Shown: positions 45,054-55,099 of the stretch, piece after piece
Layout: each line of letters begins with the position of its first letter
How positions within the stretch are numbered: position 1 is the first letter of the stretch
DNA from: Egbenema bharatensis
Lineage (GTDB): Bacteria; Cyanobacteriota; Cyanobacteriia; Elainellales; Elainellaceae
Reading direction: 5' to 3'
Assembly: GCF_048077055.1 (NCBI RefSeq)
Contig: NZ_CP182236.1
Span: 5,580,001-5,644,000 of the forward strand
Length of the DNA: 64,000 bases
Translations under genes and position numbers: made by a program
Notes under the pieces: model-generated
Database searches by the model: none
What the model saw: the letters and a program-made list of their open reading frames with translations, nothing else
What the model was told of the DNA's origin: nothing

Positions 45054-45839
45054 CTAACGATCGCCTTGCAATCGGGATGCCCGCAGAGCCGTTGCTTGCT
45101 GCAAAAGCTGCACAGCCGTATCAGCAGAAATCACAGGGGCAAAAAAGGTGTTGATCCGGCGTAATGCCGCAGGTTCATCTTCTTGATGTTGGCAAGCACA
45201 GGCATCGCCAATCACGATCGGAATCAAACCATAATCACGGGCTGCTCGTGCATTTCCTTCAATGCACCAGTCGAGATGGATACCAGTAATGATTAAATTG
45301 CGAATTCCTAAACGACCCAGGTAAAGAGGCAGCTCTGTTCCTACAAATGAAGACTGTAGAGCCGTTTCAAAGAACTCTACATCACCCGGTTGATTGATAG
45401 CTTTAAGTTCATCTACTAGTTCTCCATCCCAACGTTTTTTCTCATCACTCCAATCCTGATAAGAAGCTGTCCAAAATCGGTACTGAGCCTCGTCTAAAGG
45501 AGACCTGGGATAGGATTCGCGAAACACTTCATAACCGATCCAAAAGAAATAGGCTCCGGCTTTGCGTGCTGCTTGAGCAACCTTAATGGTATTTTCCAGG
45601 CTGGGACGTTCCCATTGTTTTTCCTTGCCTTGAGCACCGTCAGGATGATAGAGGCTGTTGTTTTGGCTAATCGATAGAAAAGCAGTAGGAGCCGTCAGCA
45701 ACTCTGCTAGATTGAGGGACTGCCATTGGGGATGGAGTTCGGGAACAGGCGTTGCAATTTTTTCGATCGGTTCTGTGTTCTGAATCGGTTCTGTAGTTGT
45801 TTGAGAGGGCTTACGCGGAAAATCTTTTACTTTTGGCAT
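45054..45839 (-). CDS. Isochorismatase-like cysteine hydrolase
   Basis: 261 residues from the ATG at 45839, chosen because GGGAGA precedes it. An isochorismatase-like fold with the probable nucleophile Cys in HLDWCIEGNARAARD and the general pattern AGAYFFWIGYEVFRE, VEFFETALQSSF. This family hydrolyses C-N and related bonds in small molecules. Neighbours (SfnB-type enzyme, membrane protein, ribBA) suggest one organosulfur pathway. Confidence 0.75.
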   Translation of the reverse strand: MPKVKDFPRKPSQTTTEPIQNTEPIEKIATPVPELHPQWQSLNLAELLTAPTAFLSISQNNSLYHPDGAQGKEKQWERPSLENTIKVAQAARKAGAYFFWIGYEVFRESYPRSPLDEAQYRFWTASYQDWSDEKKRWDGELVDELKAINQPGDVEFFETALQSSFVGTELPLYLGRLGIRNLIITGIHLDWCIEGNARAARDYGLIPIVIGDACACQHQEDEPAALRRINTFFAPVISADTAVQLLQQATALRASRLQGDR

Positions 45840-45859
45840 GGTTATCTCCCTATTGATTT

Positions 45860-45931
45860 CAAGGGGCAAAGCATTTGCGTAGGCACCTTTTGGTTCAAGC
45901 AAGATATTTTGCCGAAAATGCTTCACCCTTA
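45860..45931. repeat. Imperfect hairpin repeat
   Basis: GGGGCAAAGCATTTGCG and CGAAAATGCTTCACCC form a stem with a loop of about 40 bp. It resembles the hairpin at 20774-20840. A weak GGGCGGG-type copy follows at 45947-45980. Confidence 0.45.
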
Positions 45932-45986
45932 TGAATAGTTGTTTGACAGGGCAGGACAAGCAGTGCCCACCCTGCAAAAAGTATGG

Positions 45987-47201
45987 TTACAACCAGGGAT
46001 GGCGGGGGGGATTCGCGCCATTGAGGAAATAATTGCCCACTGCATAGTATTTCCAACGCACCGGATCGTGCAGCGTATGAGCACGAGCATTGCGCCAATG
46101 ACGATCGTAGTTATATTCCTGCAACGTAGACTTTGTGCCTGACAGTTCAAACAGCTTATTTGTGGCTAACAGTGAAGCTTCCGTTGCCAGAGCTTTAGCT
46201 TCCGCAACGGCGATCGAGGATTCCACAACTTTGGCTTCCTCTAAACCGGATTCGTAGGCGCGATCGATGAACTCACCTGCTCGACGCAACAGTTCCTCTG
46301 AGGCATGAACCTGAATAATCACATTGCCCAGGTTGTAGAGCGTCAACGGGTCTTCGTAGCCCTTTTCTTGATTGCTGTCCACCCAGGGGCGCGTGTGGTT
46401 TCGCACAAAGTAGAGCGTGTCGCGCAGGGCAGCTTTAGCAATGCCCACATCCACGGCAGCCTGAATAATCTGCGCCACAGCGCCCATGGGAGTCGCCCGT
46501 TCAAACGCCAAGTAGTGAGGGATTACATGATCGGGTTTGACATACACATTCTCCAGAATCGTCGTTCCACTAGCAGTGGTGCGCTGTCCAAAACTTGTCC
46601 AATCGTCCAGTAGGGTCAAGCCTTCAGCCCCTCGTTCCACAAACGCCACGATGGTGTTGCCATTTTCATCAGCGGCGATCGTCGGAATCCAGTGCGCCAG
46701 CAACGCCCCTGCCGAGTAGTATTTGCGCCCGTTCAGAACATAGCCATCACCAGAGCGAGTGAGCTTGGTTTGTACATCGGTGACAGACTTCGTACCGATT
46801 TCTGAAAAGGCATTACCAAACCGCTTGCCTTGCAGCACCAAATCAAAGAAAAAGCGTTTTTGCTCCTCAGTCCCGTCCAGCTTGATCGCTTCCACCATGT
46901 AGAGATGATTCTGGGGAATTTGTCCCAGACTGGAATCCGCTTCTGCAATGATTTTAATCACCTCTGCCAGGGTTGCATTGGAAACCCCTGCACCGCCATA
47001 TTCCTTCGGTACAACGATGCCCCACAAGCCGCTCTGGGAAAATTTCTTTACTTCTTCGAGGGGTAAACGACGTTCTCGATCGCGGATCGAATCTTCTTTG
47101 ACGAATTCCGCTGCCAGTTCCTTGGCAATGGCGATCGCTTCTTGATCATCTCGAATGATATGAGCTTGAGGCTCAGTTTCAATGTTGACTAGAGTTGTCA
47201 T
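45987..47201 (-). CDS. sfnB: SfnB-family flavin monooxygenase/dehydrogenase
   Basis: 404 residues, full length. An acyl-CoA dehydrogenase-fold protein of the SfnB/DszC group: PKEYGGAGVSNATLAEV, SSLGQIPQNHLYMVEA, GNAFSEIGTKSV, FGQRTTASGTTIL, and the C-terminal RHWRNARAHTLHDPVRWKY. SfnB works with SfnG and a flavin reductase on dimethyl sulfone-type compounds. It has a paralogue at 58106-59311. No palindrome copy is seen upstream. Confidence 0.85.
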   Translation of the reverse strand: MTTLVNIETEPQAHIIRDDQEAIAIAKELAAEFVKEDSIRDRERRLPLEEVKKFSQSGLWGIVVPKEYGGAGVSNATLAEVIKIIAEADSSLGQIPQNHLYMVEAIKLDGTEEQKRFFFDLVLQGKRFGNAFSEIGTKSVTDVQTKLTRSGDGYVLNGRKYYSAGALLAHWIPTIAADENGNTIVAFVERGAEGLTLLDDWTSFGQRTTASGTTILENVYVKPDHVIPHYLAFERATPMGAVAQIIQAAVDVGIAKAALRDTLYFVRNHTRPWVDSNQEKGYEDPLTLYNLGNVIIQVHASEELLRRAGEFIDRAYESGLEEAKVVESSIAVAEAKALATEASLLATNKLFELSGTKSTLQEYNYDRHWRNARAHTLHDPVRWKYYAVGNYFLNGANPPRHPWL

Positions 47202-47349
47202 AGTGATTCTCCTTTGGTTATGTATGGTTTATGCGTTGTGATACCAAGCTCAATTAGACAAAAGAGTTCGATCGCTTTGATTCTGCCCTATTACAATGCT
47301 TTTCCATCTCTCGGTATAGAATCGAATCCCTTGGAATTCAAGTCAGGTT

Positions 47350-47886
47350 TCAGAATCTACGGATAAAATCACCTTCTTGTTCTGAAATTGCTCGTCGTGC
47401 CGTTCGATCTGCCAGGATCTTTCTGTACCGTTTGACATCCGATCGCATGGCCACAATGGGTACAATGGGTCCCAACAAACAGATGATTGGGCCCAGGTAC
47501 AAGAACCCCCAGCCCCAAGCATAGGAAGCGATCAGCAGGGCAGAACCCACTACCCAGGATGCAGCCCCCCAGAGCAGTGTGTTATCTGCATGGGAAGCAC
47601 CTTGAGCCGCTTCGTCATCTTCCAGTCCATAGGTTTCAGAGGCATAGGTGAGAACCTGGTACATTCCTTGTACGAAAAAGACGGTAATCGTGGCACCAAT
47701 CAGTGCAGCAATAATCGTTGCTGGAGAGTAAGCAGAACGAATCGGCGTGTCCCCTGTTACCCCCTGGGCATGAACCAGTTGAGCGTAGAAAAGCGTTAAC
47801 CCAGTGCCCAGAGCGAAAAAGCTGACCCGCTTCACCAGAGTTCGGAACCGAAGGGGGAGCGTTTGCAAAAGGTAATTAATGTTCAT
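47350..47886 (-). CDS. Small membrane protein next to the symporter
   Basis: 178 residues with about four hydrophobic segments; the first (FFALGTGLTLFYAQLVHAQG) could be a signal anchor. An acidic segment (YGLEDDEAAQGASHAD) follows the second. Not recognised. It lies 27 bp after the symporter gene on the same strand and is likely a partner subunit. Confidence 0.5.
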   Translation of the reverse strand: MNINYLLQTLPLRFRTLVKRVSFFALGTGLTLFYAQLVHAQGVTGDTPIRSAYSPATIIAALIGATITVFFVQGMYQVLTYASETYGLEDDEAAQGASHADNTLLWGAASWVVGSALLIASYAWGWGFLYLGPIICLLGPIVPIVAMRSDVKRYRKILADRTARRAISEQEGDFIRRF

Positions 47887-47913
47887 CGGGATACTCCTAA
47901 AAAACGCAGATTC

Positions 47914-49419
47914 TTACTGAACAATTGCTGTAATTTCCGGTTCTTCAGACAAATCCTGAACTTGAGTCAGACTGGCGTAATCAAACCGCTCTGAGTTGGT
48001 CAATGCAATGGCGATCGGCACAATGGTACTCACAGCAAGCACCGTATAGGTGCCAATTTCATCACCAAAGCGCGTCATGGCAAATACTCCAGCAATTAAG
48101 CCTATGATGGTGCCCCAGGTGAACGCAGTTGCATTCATCCGCGACCAGACGATTGACAAGATCAGGGGAACTAACACCGCCGCTCGAATAATGGAAGTGC
48201 CTAACACCAGCGACACCAGATCAATGCCGGATAGGACAACAGCGATCGAAATTCCAGCCGCCACGACCATGGAAAGTCGAGTCCAGGTAAACAGCGATTT
48301 TTCAGAAATGTGGGGAAATAATGGCTTAATTACATCCACTGCCGACACCGAACTTACTGCCGCCAGGGTGCCATCACAGGTGGAATAACACGCCGACAGC
48401 ACGATGATCACAAACAGATAAATCACCCAACTGGGCAAACCTAAATGGGAGACTAAAAAGGGCCCTAATGCCGCTGGATCACCACCTAAATCGGTCGCTA
48501 GATTGACATTCAACCCAATCCCTACAAGTCCCACCAAACCCAGGCACAGGGCAACGGGATAATACAGACCTCCGCCCCAGAAAAAGGTGCGACCCAACTC
48601 CTTTTCCTTGATGCCCCAGGCAACCTGCCAGAATTCCTGTCCGGCAATGGTCGCAGTGATTAATGCCAGACAGAAAGTCAGTCCAAAGCTTTGGAACGCA
48701 TCCGGGCGTGTTACCGAAAACAGATTATTTCCCTGACTTTGCACTGTCTGCCAGACGGTTGCTGCACCCCCCACCTGACCCAAAATGGCAGTCGTCACCA
48801 GCACCGAGGGCACCATAATCAACAAGCACATCAGGGTGGAGGTAGAAATAGAAGCCCATAGCCCTCCCAGGCTAATGTAGAGCAGGATGACGATCGCTGA
48901 AATGGTTGCAACCACACCCTCTGGTAATCCAAAAATCGTCGCCACCATCAGCGATGCCCCTTTCAGATTCACCGTCACAATTTGAATTGCACCAAACAAA
49001 ATTCCTGCTACGACAACAATTCGCGCCAGCTTGGCACCACCATATCGGGCAGACACAAACTCACTGATGGTATATCCATGCGGCATGAGTCGTCTTAGTT
49101 TTTTGGCGAACGGAATTACTGCGATCACGGCTGCCCCGTTGGGGACAGTAAACCAAAATAGTCCTGATAGCCCGTACTGAAATGTGACTCCAATGGGCAA
49201 CAAAATGCCAATCACCCAGGTCCAGACCGACAGCAGACCGGCAATCCCAAATCCTAAACCTAACTGACGACCCGCAATCACAAAATCATGGGTGTTGCGC
49301 ACTAATTTCCACTTTGCGTAGTACGAGACAATCAACATTGCCACTCCCAGACCAATTAGAGTGATGACACCCTGGGTGGGACCAAGAGCTTCTGCCTTCA
49401 CAAGGCTAATTCCTTCCAC
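47914..49419 (-). CDS. Sodium:solute symporter family transporter
   Basis: 501 residues with about 13 membrane helices. It is typical of the SSS family (GIAGLLSVWTWVIGILLPIG, MPHGYTISEFVSARYG, ISLGGLWASISTS). The substrate is unknown; neighbours suggest a sulfur-containing or organic acid solute. The 49420-49912 gap before it has no gene. At 49631-49651 an ACTGT/ACAGT inverted repeat lies there, but it does not match the 28-bp palindrome. Confidence 0.8.
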   Translation of the reverse strand: MEGISLVKAEALGPTQGVITLIGLGVAMLIVSYYAKWKLVRNTHDFVIAGRQLGLGFGIAGLLSVWTWVIGILLPIGVTFQYGLSGLFWFTVPNGAAVIAVIPFAKKLRRLMPHGYTISEFVSARYGGAKLARIVVVAGILFGAIQIVTVNLKGASLMVATIFGLPEGVVATISAIVILLYISLGGLWASISTSTLMCLLIMVPSVLVTTAILGQVGGAATVWQTVQSQGNNLFSVTRPDAFQSFGLTFCLALITATIAGQEFWQVAWGIKEKELGRTFFWGGGLYYPVALCLGLVGLVGIGLNVNLATDLGGDPAALGPFLVSHLGLPSWVIYLFVIIVLSACYSTCDGTLAAVSSVSAVDVIKPLFPHISEKSLFTWTRLSMVVAAGISIAVVLSGIDLVSLVLGTSIIRAAVLVPLILSIVWSRMNATAFTWGTIIGLIAGVFAMTRFGDEIGTYTVLAVSTIVPIAIALTNSERFDYASLTQVQDLSEEPEITAIVQ

Positions 49420-49912
49420 TCATCTACTCCTTAGTGAATTCTATAAATTGTGCAATCACGCTCATATCCCAGCAATGACTTCAGGGATAGCTTCCAGCAC
49501 TTACCTTGAAATGCTTTGTTTAGCTTCCGATGAAATGGTTGATGAAAAGGGGGCAAGCTAGATGAACTAAAGTAGCGAATTCAATGCTGCTCTGAGCTTG
49601 TCATCCCATCCTGAAAGCATCTACAAGCTTACTGTCTGATCAGGCTACAGTCTCTAATTCTGTTTCAGATGCTCTCAAAAGCTCCAAACTTTATCATGGT
49701 TGATCTCTCTGAAATTTCAACTCAGGGAACGCCTATGTTCACATAGATGCGAATTTAAACTGAATCAAGTTCTACATCAAAAGACAACATCTGTTGCTTT
49801 GGTAAACCACTCAAAGAACGCAATTTTAAGCCAAGTTTATCGTTTATGGGTAATTCAGAATAAAGCTTTCTGCAACTTGAAAACTATTCAAATTACCCAT
49901 TTGTACATACAC

Positions 49913-51007
49913 TTACACTCCCACAAGCTCTTCTGAAGTTCGACGACGTGCTTCAATCTGATGCACCAAAGGAATCACAGTTCGACCAAAGGCAGGCAAA
50001 TCATCGGAATAGTGTAAAAATCCTCCCAGAATCAAGTCAACACCGACTTCATAAAACTGGCGAATCTTGTCTGCCACCTGTTCAGGCGTACCAATTAAGC
50101 CAGATTTGAATCCATCGTTGTACTGTACCAGATCTTCAAAGTTAGAATTTGCCCACATCCCCTGGTGATCGCGGGTTGAAGAACCGGCATGTTTAACCGC
50201 TTCACCAAATCCGTGAACGGCTTCGACATCTGCCTGAGCAATAATTTCTCGCAACACATCATGAGCTTCTGCTTCCGTGTCTCGCACTAGGGCAAATGCA
50301 TTTAGTCCAAACTTCACTTTGCGTCCCTCTTTACGCGCCAGAGCTGATACTTCTTCGATCTGCTCTCGCACCCCTTCCACCGTGTTGCCATTCATGAAAT
50401 ACCAATCTGAGACTCGCGCTGCCATGCTACGAGCTGCTTTGGAGTTGCCGCCCTGGAAGATTTCGGGGTGAGGGCTGGAAATAGGTTTGGGTTTTACCCA
50501 TCCACCATTGATCCGGTAAAAATCTCCCTTGAAGTGGAACTCATCTTCCGTCCATAGCCCTTTCAAAACGCGGATAAATTCTTCGGAACGGCGATACCGC
50601 TCGTCATGATCCAACCAGGGTTCACCATAGATGGTGAATTCTCCCTTGAACCAGCCACTCACCACGTTCAAGGCAAATCGACCGTTGGATGAAAAGTCGA
50701 TGCCTGAGCCAATTTTGGCAACTACACCCGGATGCCATAACCCTGGATGAACCGCAGCAATCAGCTTGATTCGTTCTGTAGCTGGGGCGATCGCTGCCAC
50801 GGTTGACAGAGCCTCAAGCTGGTATTCCGCACCGTAGCTGGCAATAAACCGCGCCTGAGCTAACGCATACTCAAACCCAACCTGTTCCGCTGTTCGAGCC
50901 AATTCGATATTGTAATCAAGCGTCCAATCGGTACGTTGAGGAATTTTACTTATCACTAGCCCACCGCTGACATTGGGCACCCAATATGCAAACTTAATAT
51001 CCACCAT
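49913..51007 (-). CDS. sfnG: Dimethyl sulfone monooxygenase, SfnG-type
   Basis: 364 residues. FMNH2-dependent LLM monooxygenase with the front FAYWVPNVSGGLVISKI that marks SfnG, then SNGRFALNVVSGWFKGEF and HDERYRRSEEFI. SfnG cleaves dimethyl sulfone into methanesulfinate and formaldehyde. No cysteine and only four methionines. Palindrome copy 8 lies 240 bp upstream. Confidence 0.9.
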   Translation of the reverse strand: MVDIKFAYWVPNVSGGLVISKIPQRTDWTLDYNIELARTAEQVGFEYALAQARFIASYGAEYQLEALSTVAAIAPATERIKLIAAVHPGLWHPGVVAKIGSGIDFSSNGRFALNVVSGWFKGEFTIYGEPWLDHDERYRRSEEFIRVLKGLWTEDEFHFKGDFYRINGGWVKPKPISSPHPEIFQGGNSKAARSMAARVSDWYFMNGNTVEGVREQIEEVSALARKEGRKVKFGLNAFALVRDTEAEAHDVLREIIAQADVEAVHGFGEAVKHAGSSTRDHQGMWANSNFEDLVQYNDGFKSGLIGTPEQVADKIRQFYEVGVDLILGGFLHYSDDLPAFGRTVIPLVHQIEARRRTSEELVGV

Positions 51008-51247
51008 TTCTTTCTGTCTCCATGATTGCAGTTAAACCAATACACCAGGGAATTCACCGTTTAGAATTTCCCGCTTCACTCATCTGGTTTCTAGGGTCAA
51101 CCTTGAACAAACAGGCAGCATTGAAAAACTGACAAAAGCTGATGCAGTGAACCTTTTCCAATTAGAACAAAACTTTGGGTTTGGTCAATGCTGCGTTTGC
51201 TCGTCCTAAACACCGATTCACCTCAGTTGCGTTAACCCCCAATTAAA

Positions 51248-51275
51248 ATACTGTATGTCTACCGATTTACCGTAT
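51248..51275. promoter_or_regulatory. Sulfur-island palindrome, copy 8 (sfnG)
   Basis: Arms ATACTGTAT and TTACCGTAT around GTCTACCGAT, 240 bp upstream of sfnG. The gap 51276-51835 shows no gene. Confidence 0.7.
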
Positions 51276-51835
51276 TTTAATTGATTAAACAATAGCACAA
51301 CATTTTGAGAGAAACAAGTTCTTAAAAAACTTTTTCGATTTTGATTATTTGATTTTCAGAAACTATTCTTTCCTACGATACAAACCTTAGAAAAATTATC
51401 TCTGAAGTAAAGGCTTTCAATAAGTGTATTCACAACATTTTGTGGAGATTCCAGCAAAATGAATTACATAGAATTCCCAGTCGAAACTTATTAATTCTTT
51501 TGAGCTAAAGTCGCTACATCTGCACAACTTTCTTAAAGCGACTCAACAACTTTGTTGAAATGTTCTTTAACGTATCTCACTCAGTCATTTCCTAGAGGTA
51601 CACCAGTATACCTGTAGAAATTTTCCTATTTCATTTTGGAATAATGAGTCTTTTTGTATCATGAACAACAATTTTTTCGCTTACTTGCATAGAGTTGAAC
51701 GGTTCTGAGTAGGCTTTAAGGTTGTTGCCAAAATAAGACGTATGATCGATGGCTATTCCGCATCGTGATAGTTCAACAGCGCCAGAGAATTAACTTGGGC
51801 TGTACATGGGCTCAGAAAACGTGGTAGTCTCCGAA

Positions 51836-51863
51836 ATACTGTAAGCCCATAGACTTATAGTAT
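51836..51863. promoter_or_regulatory. Sulfur-island palindrome, copy 9 (LLM-LysR pair)
   Basis: Arms ATACTGTAA and TTATAGTAT around GCCCATAGAC. It ends 37 bp before the GTG start of the monooxygenase gene. Confidence 0.68.
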
Positions 51864-51900
51864 TTTAAGATTGAGCTTATTAACTAAGGAAGGGAAGAAG

Positions 51901-52950
51901 GTGACGCTTAAATTTGGAATTTGGTCTCCAGTTTGCGGTGATTGGCTCAGAATAGTTCATGCTCAAAAGTCTTTCTCTGTCCAATGTTTATTAGATATTG
52001 CAGTTCAAGCAGATCGCTTAGGCTACGACTTCTGCTACATTCCAGAACATTATCTTAATGCAGTACATGGGGCGAATGACGAAGTATTAGATGCCTGGAT
52101 AGTAGCGATCGCAACCAGTTTTAATACTAAAAGAATAAAGATAGTGACGGCAACCCAACCTGGATTTAAACTACCTGCTGTGGTCGCTAAATTGGGTGCA
52201 GATATCCAAAATCATCTGAGTCAGGGTAGATGGGGACTCAGTGCGATCGCGGGCTGGTGGCAACTAGAAGCAGAAGCTTATGGGGATGTCTGGCTCCCCC
52301 ACCGTGAACGCTATGCCCGCCTGGAGGAATATTTAGATGTGATAACTGGCTTGTGGACAAAAGAAACGTTAAATTACGCTGGTCAATATTACACTATTGC
52401 CCAGGGCCGTTTACCCAATCCGCCGCACCCCCTTCCCTTCATTTGCATTGCCGGTGAATCGGAACGGGCGATCGACTTAGCTGCACGCAAGGGAGACTAT
52501 CTATTTATCAATGCAGATAGTTTAGAAAAAACAGCCACTCTGGTGCAACAAGTAAAACAACTGGCTCACGATCGCTATGATCGCACAATCAAGATTGCCA
52601 TGAGTGCCTTTGCCATTGTCCGGGAAACGACCACTGAGGCAGAAGCCAGGTTAGAGCAAATTTATCAGCTTGCCGATTCTGCACAAATTGATTATTTTCA
52701 AAAGCAAATTGATCCGAATGTGGTTGCCCACAACAAATTAGCTTCCTATCAAACCATTGAAGCAAATCTGGGATTATCCGCAGGCTTGATCGGTGATCCG
52801 AATACGATCGTCGATCGCCTCAACCAGTTTGAAGCAATTGGAGTTGATGTCATCATGCTCAAATTTGAATCGATGCTGGAAGATGCAGCTTACTTTTACC
52901 AATCTGTTATCTCTCAGTACAACCAACAACAAAGTCTCCTCTCGCTCTAG
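51901..52950 (+). CDS. LLM-family flavin monooxygenase
   Basis: 349 residues from the GTG at 51901; AGGAAGGGAAGAAG precedes it, so the TTG at 51871 is less likely. It is a SsuD/SfnG relative (FGIWSPVCGDW, YDFCYIPEHYL, WGLSAIAGWWQLEAE, HRERYARLEEYL). These enzymes use FMNH2 from a partner reductase to release sulfite from sulfonates. The LysR-SBP fusion gene follows by 26 bp, and both appear to share palindrome copy 9. Confidence 0.82.
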   Translation: MTLKFGIWSPVCGDWLRIVHAQKSFSVQCLLDIAVQADRLGYDFCYIPEHYLNAVHGANDEVLDAWIVAIATSFNTKRIKIVTATQPGFKLPAVVAKLGADIQNHLSQGRWGLSAIAGWWQLEAEAYGDVWLPHRERYARLEEYLDVITGLWTKETLNYAGQYYTIAQGRLPNPPHPLPFICIAGESERAIDLAARKGDYLFINADSLEKTATLVQQVKQLAHDRYDRTIKIAMSAFAIVRETTTEAEARLEQIYQLADSAQIDYFQKQIDPNVVAHNKLASYQTIEANLGLSAGLIGDPNTIVDRLNQFEAIGVDVIMLKFESMLEDAAYFYQSVISQYNQQQSLLSL

Positions 52951-52976
52951 TGTTGCTATTGCTAATAACGTCCGCC

Positions 52977-55028
52977 ATGAAAACAGAAGATATTACACTG
53001 AATCACATTAAAATCCTGAAAACGGTGAACGATTGTGGCAGCTTTTCTCAGGCGGCAAAACAATTGCAGTGCAGTCAGGCCATGATCAGTAAAAAGGTGA
53101 AGCAGTTGGAGGAATGCTTTGGTGTTCGGTTACTAACGCGCTCCCCCGGTGCGATCGGCTTAACGTATAAAGGAAAGAAGTTGATTGCTAATGTCCAAAA
53201 TACGGTTGAAACAGTAGAACGTCTTCAAGAAGAGTTTCAGCTTACGCTCAGTGCGGAAGGAGAAGATCTGTTCTTAGGTGTTTCCCCGTTGTCTGAGGTA
53301 TGGCTTGAACAGAATCTGTATCGATTTCAGCTCTGTTTTCCTGGGCGAGAGATGAGGAAAATATTAGTTGAAAGTGGCAGGTTATTTACTGACCTGCAGG
53401 CACTCAAATTTGATGCTTTATTGAACCATTCACCTGCCTATAAGGAGAAACATCATTGTACTCGGTTACAAACCTATCCAACGCTTTTGGTATCGTTTGA
53501 TCCTGAGAAAAGGCTGACACAAGAAGATATGGTTCGGTTATGTGAAATCGAATTTTCTAATGTTGTCCTGCTTGAAGAAGTTTACCAGGAGTTATCTAGA
53601 TACCAATATTTGGATAAAAATCAGTTGAATGAAGCAAAAGTTGTCAATAACTATCAGCAATTGCTTGAGCTAGCCCACGATACCCAAAAGCTAACGATTC
53701 TCCCCGATTTTTGCCAAACCCCTATCCTCGGTAAATATCAAACATCGTCATTTGGATTGCTTCAAGACGCGATCGAATATGGTGTGTATATTCATGTGCC
53801 GCATTTTGGTGAATTACTCGTGTCTGCGGAAAGCCTCGTGAGAAGCTTTCGCCTGGATCAAGTGAATTTAGAAAATCGATTTCAGCTTCATTTGCTCGAA
53901 AATTCTCAATTAGTCAAAGAAAGCAATATTGTTAGAATCGGAATCCAACGCGATTCGCTAGGACAGCTCGTTGCCAGTTATGGAACTAAATATATATTTG
54001 ATTTGCTCAAGCAAGAACCAACGAAGCATATTCCCCTTGATGAATCGAGTTTAAGAAATATTAAGATCGATCGCGGTTTTGAATTACAAGTTATCCCATT
54101 TCCATCAGGAGAACAAATCAATCATCAGATGAAGCGCGGTGAACTAGATCTTTGTGTATTAGATGATGTTTCGCTTCTCAATAATGGCTTTCAGTTCTTT
54201 AAAGATTTTAGCTTTGGTTCTAAATTAATTGGAATTGCTTCTTACAATTTGTTTGGGCAAGATCTCAGTATTGTTCTGCCCAAAGATTCTTCGATCGTGT
54301 CTGTTCACCAACTTCAAGGAAAGCGAATCTCTACCTGGTTTGGTTCAAATGCTCATCGGTTTGTCATTACGCTATTTGAGCTATACGGGATGGATGTGAA
54401 TCAAGACTGTAAATTAATTGATGAAGATCCCCGGACTGGCAGCACAAGTCTACTCAATGGGCAGATTGATGCCTATGTTTGCTGCAAAACATTTGCCGCG
54501 ACGCTAATCAATTATCTTTCCCTGCGAGCATTGACCCAAGAGCAAATGCTGTCAATCAAAATTCCTTCACTAAGGGGCATTGTTTGCCGATCGCAGTTCA
54601 TCAAAGAAAACCCCAAGTTCGTCATCGCTTACCTACACGATTTAGTCATTACAAACCATTGGTTTACCTCAAATCCGTCAAAGGCGATCGATACGCTTAG
54701 TGCCCTCATTGGGATTAACAAAGCTCAACTGACTCAGTTTTTCAGTTCCGAATTTGGGAGCCGCATTGACCCTACTTTGAAACCTCAATGGTCATGGCTG
54801 TTAAAAACGCTCAACCGCAGGCTTGATGGGAAGTATAACACTTCCCTTTTTGACGTAGATTTTTGGATTGAGGATTATTTCCTGCGACTGGTCTACAATC
54901 TGCTAGACCTGGACTATCACTTTCAGCAAGTTTCCTTCGCCAATGAACTGTCCAATAGTTATTTCCTAGAAGAGAAGTTTAATCGATACACAGAAGTCAT
55001 TCACAATAGAAGTTTCCCAGTTCAATGA
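52977..55028 (+). CDS. Second LysR regulator fused to SsuA/TauA-like domain
   Basis: 683 residues from the ATG at 52977 (MKTEDITLNHIKILKTV). The helix-turn-helix (FSQAAKQLQCSQAMISKKVKQLE) fills residues about 10-60. Residues about 95-290 form a divergent LysR effector region. From about 318 to 600 the chain resembles a substrate-binding protein (VRIGIQRDSLGQL, LDLCVLDDVSLL, LQGKRISTWFGSNAHRF, NPKFVIAYLHDLVITNHWF). There is no signal peptide. Same architecture as 23111-25150 but strongly diverged. It probably senses a sulfonate-type ligand and controls the LLM gene in front of it. Confidence 0.78.
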   Translation: MKTEDITLNHIKILKTVNDCGSFSQAAKQLQCSQAMISKKVKQLEECFGVRLLTRSPGAIGLTYKGKKLIANVQNTVETVERLQEEFQLTLSAEGEDLFLGVSPLSEVWLEQNLYRFQLCFPGREMRKILVESGRLFTDLQALKFDALLNHSPAYKEKHHCTRLQTYPTLLVSFDPEKRLTQEDMVRLCEIEFSNVVLLEEVYQELSRYQYLDKNQLNEAKVVNNYQQLLELAHDTQKLTILPDFCQTPILGKYQTSSFGLLQDAIEYGVYIHVPHFGELLVSAESLVRSFRLDQVNLENRFQLHLLENSQLVKESNIVRIGIQRDSLGQLVASYGTKYIFDLLKQEPTKHIPLDESSLRNIKIDRGFELQVIPFPSGEQINHQMKRGELDLCVLDDVSLLNNGFQFFKDFSFGSKLIGIASYNLFGQDLSIVLPKDSSIVSVHQLQGKRISTWFGSNAHRFVITLFELYGMDVNQDCKLIDEDPRTGSTSLLNGQIDAYVCCKTFAATLINYLSLRALTQEQMLSIKIPSLRGIVCRSQFIKENPKFVIAYLHDLVITNHWFTSNPSKAIDTLSALIGINKAQLTQFFSSEFGSRIDPTLKPQWSWLLKTLNRRLDGKYNTSLFDVDFWIEDYFLRLVYNLLDLDYHFQQVSFANELSNSYFLEEKFNRYTEVIHNRSFPVQ

Positions 55029-55099
55029 GAATTTAGGTAGACTCACTCCTGGGTCAAGGCAAATACCAAGTGAACCCGAAGCAACAGGGTTCACTCACC

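Noticed and set aside
49631..49651. ACTGT/ACAGT inverted repeat as a twelfth palindrome copy
   Set aside because: The spacing is three bases shorter and the inner arm bases do not fit.
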